DNA of 16,476 nt from Alphaproteobacteria bacterium (GTDB lineage Bacteria > Pseudomonadota > Alphaproteobacteria > Sphingomonadales > SMXR01): the NCBI GenBank assembly GCA_004356215.1, contig SMXR01000079.1:1-16476 (forward strand), written 5' to 3'. Position numbers and translations under genes: made by a program. Under the pieces are notes generated by a model. It made no database searches and was not told where the DNA came from. It saw only the letters and a list, made by a program, of their open reading frames with translations. Position 1 is the stretch's first letter; each line of letters starts with the position of its first letter. Positions 15,834-16,476 of this stretch are shown here, one piece after another.

Positions 15834-15909
15834 TGGCAGGAGTGGCAGGAATCGAACCCGCAACCCCCGGTTTTGGAGACCGGTGCTCTACCAATTGAGC
15901 TACACTCCT
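15834..15909 (-). tRNA. trnW: tRNA-Trp (anticodon CCA), CCA end encoded
   Basis: The 76-base gene folds as a standard cloverleaf. Acceptor arms AGGAGTG and CACTCCT pair fully. The D arm is GCTC...GAGC. The anticodon stem CCGGT/ACCGG encloses loop CTCCAAA with anticodon CCA. The T arm is GCGGG-TTCGATT-CCTGC. The discriminator base is G, as expected for tryptophan, and the 3' CCA is encoded at 15834-15836. The place between tuf and secE is the usual one for tRNA-Trp in alphaproteobacteria. It is probably cotranscribed with secE-nusG and released by tRNA processing. Confidence 0.97.
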
Positions 15910-15998
15910 ATCTGTCTCAAACCTCATAAATGTTGTGATTGCCCGATTCAGAAGTGCGGTGTACCCTGCCCTTGCGCCCTTCGCAACAAAAATTTCTG

Positions 15999-16039
15999 AA
16001 AAAGGCGCCGGGCCGGATGAATTAAATCCCCTAGCCCGG
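15999..16039 (-). terminator. Probable intrinsic terminator after tuf
   Basis: On the minus strand GCCCGG (16034-16039) pairs with CCGGGC (16008-16013), and ATCC/GGAT (16026-16029, 16015-16018) extends the stem inward with small internal loops. A TTTTT tract (15999-16003 on the minus strand) follows four bases later. It is about 50 bases after the tuf stop and before tRNA-Trp, so it would separate tuf from the tRNA-Trp-secE-nusG unit. The rest of the gap (15910-15998) shows no convincing promoter. Confidence 0.5.
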
Positions 16040-16087
16040 TTCTATATTTAATCAAGGCATTGGGACTTTTAAAGACCCGGCCCCAAA

Positions 16088-16476
16088 TTATTCAATAACC
16101 TTGGTGACAACCCCGGAGCCGACGGTCCGCCCGCCTTCGCGGATAGCGAAGCGCAGGCCCTCGTCCATGGCAATCGGCGCCCCCAACGTGACGGTAAACT
16201 TGATGTTGTCGCCGGGCATCACCATCTCAACGCCCTTGGGCAGCTCAACCGAGCCGGTGACATCGGTGGTCCGGAAGTAAAACTGCGGCCGGTAGTTGCT
16301 GAAGAACGGCGTATGACGCCCACCCTCCTCTTTCGATAAGACATAAACTTCCGAGTCGAATTTGGTGTGCGGGGTAATAGACCCGGGCTTGGCCAGAACC
16401 TGGCCGCGCTCAACATCTTCACGGGCGGTGCCCCTAAGCAGTGCGCCAATGTTATCACCGGCTTCACCGCGGTCCA
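16088..16476 (-). CDS. tuf: Elongation factor Tu, C-terminal 128 residues (partial, cut by window edge)
   Basis: This is the end of an EF-Tu gene: the last part of domain 2 and all of domain 3. It enters at DRGEAGDNIGALLRG and includes GRHTPFFSNYRPQFYFRTTD and VEMVMPGDNI. It ends LRFAIREGGRTVGSGVVTKVIE with TAA at 16090-16088. Domain 3 contacts the aminoacyl-tRNA T stem and binds kirromycin together with domain 1. Its first complete codon, Asp, is the same Asp that ends the tuf fragment at the other window edge. Joined, the two give 396 residues, a normal alphaproteobacterial length. By position it is the copy upstream of tRNA-Trp. Confidence 0.97.
   Translation of the reverse strand, partial: DRGEAGDNIGALLRGTAREDVERGQVLAKPGSITPHTKFDSEVYVLSKEEGGRHTPFFSNYRPQFYFRTTDVTGSVELPKGVEMVMPGDNIKFTVTLGAPIAMDEGLRFAIREGGRTVGSGVVTKVIE

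Noticed and set aside
15799..15999. Short plus-strand frames across tRNA-Trp (also 15633-15929)
   Set aside because: They are antisense to the tRNA and secE and have no independent support.
1..16476. CRISPR array, insertion sequence, prophage, defence or other novel gene system
   Set aside because: Every substantial minus-strand frame is a known housekeeping gene in a conserved order. No direct-repeat array, transposase, integrase or unknown protein is present.

Overview
The window is a stretch of core translation and transcription genes, all on the minus strand. It is not an accessory region. Read in the direction of transcription, from high to low coordinates, the order is: 3' end of a tuf gene, tRNA-Trp, secE, nusG, rplK, rplA, rplJ, rplL, rpoB, rpoC, rpsL, rpsG, fusA, and the 5' two thirds of a tuf gene. 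The E. coli-type rif (rpoBC) and str (rpsL-rpsG-fusA-tuf) operons are thus joined and flanked by two tuf copies. This layout, a 396-residue EF-Tu and the sequence character of RpoB and RpoC point to an alphaproteobacterium. I cannot place it below class level.

Region by region: 16088-16476 is the end of one tuf copy, followed by a likely intrinsic terminator. tRNA-Trp(CCA) at 15834-15909 has an encoded CCA end. secE and nusG are 3 bases apart, as are rplK and rplA. A 318-base gap before rplJ holds a folded leader that fits the L10 autoregulatory leader. The rplL-rpoB gap (about 147 bases) has a strong hairpin at the place where E. coli has an attenuator and RNase III site. The rpoC-rpsL gap (about 270 bases) holds the best sigma-70-like promoter in the window and a roughly 180-base leader with a perfect palindrome. 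rpsL, rpsG, fusA and tuf then follow closely.

How the genes work together: RpoB and RpoC are the catalytic core of RNA polymerase. NusG couples it to Rho or the ribosome. L11, L1, L10, L7/L12, S12 and S7 are ribosomal proteins. L11, L10 and L7/L12 form the stalk region on which EF-Tu and EF-G act. SecE is part of the protein export channel.

I found no previously undescribed system. The most notable observation is that the two window ends meet seamlessly inside tuf. They share six bases (ggtcca), and joined across that overlap they encode one intact 396-residue EF-Tu. This suggests the window is a contig closed on collapsed tuf copies, not a true replicon. The other points worth checking are the RNA structures in the gene gaps.
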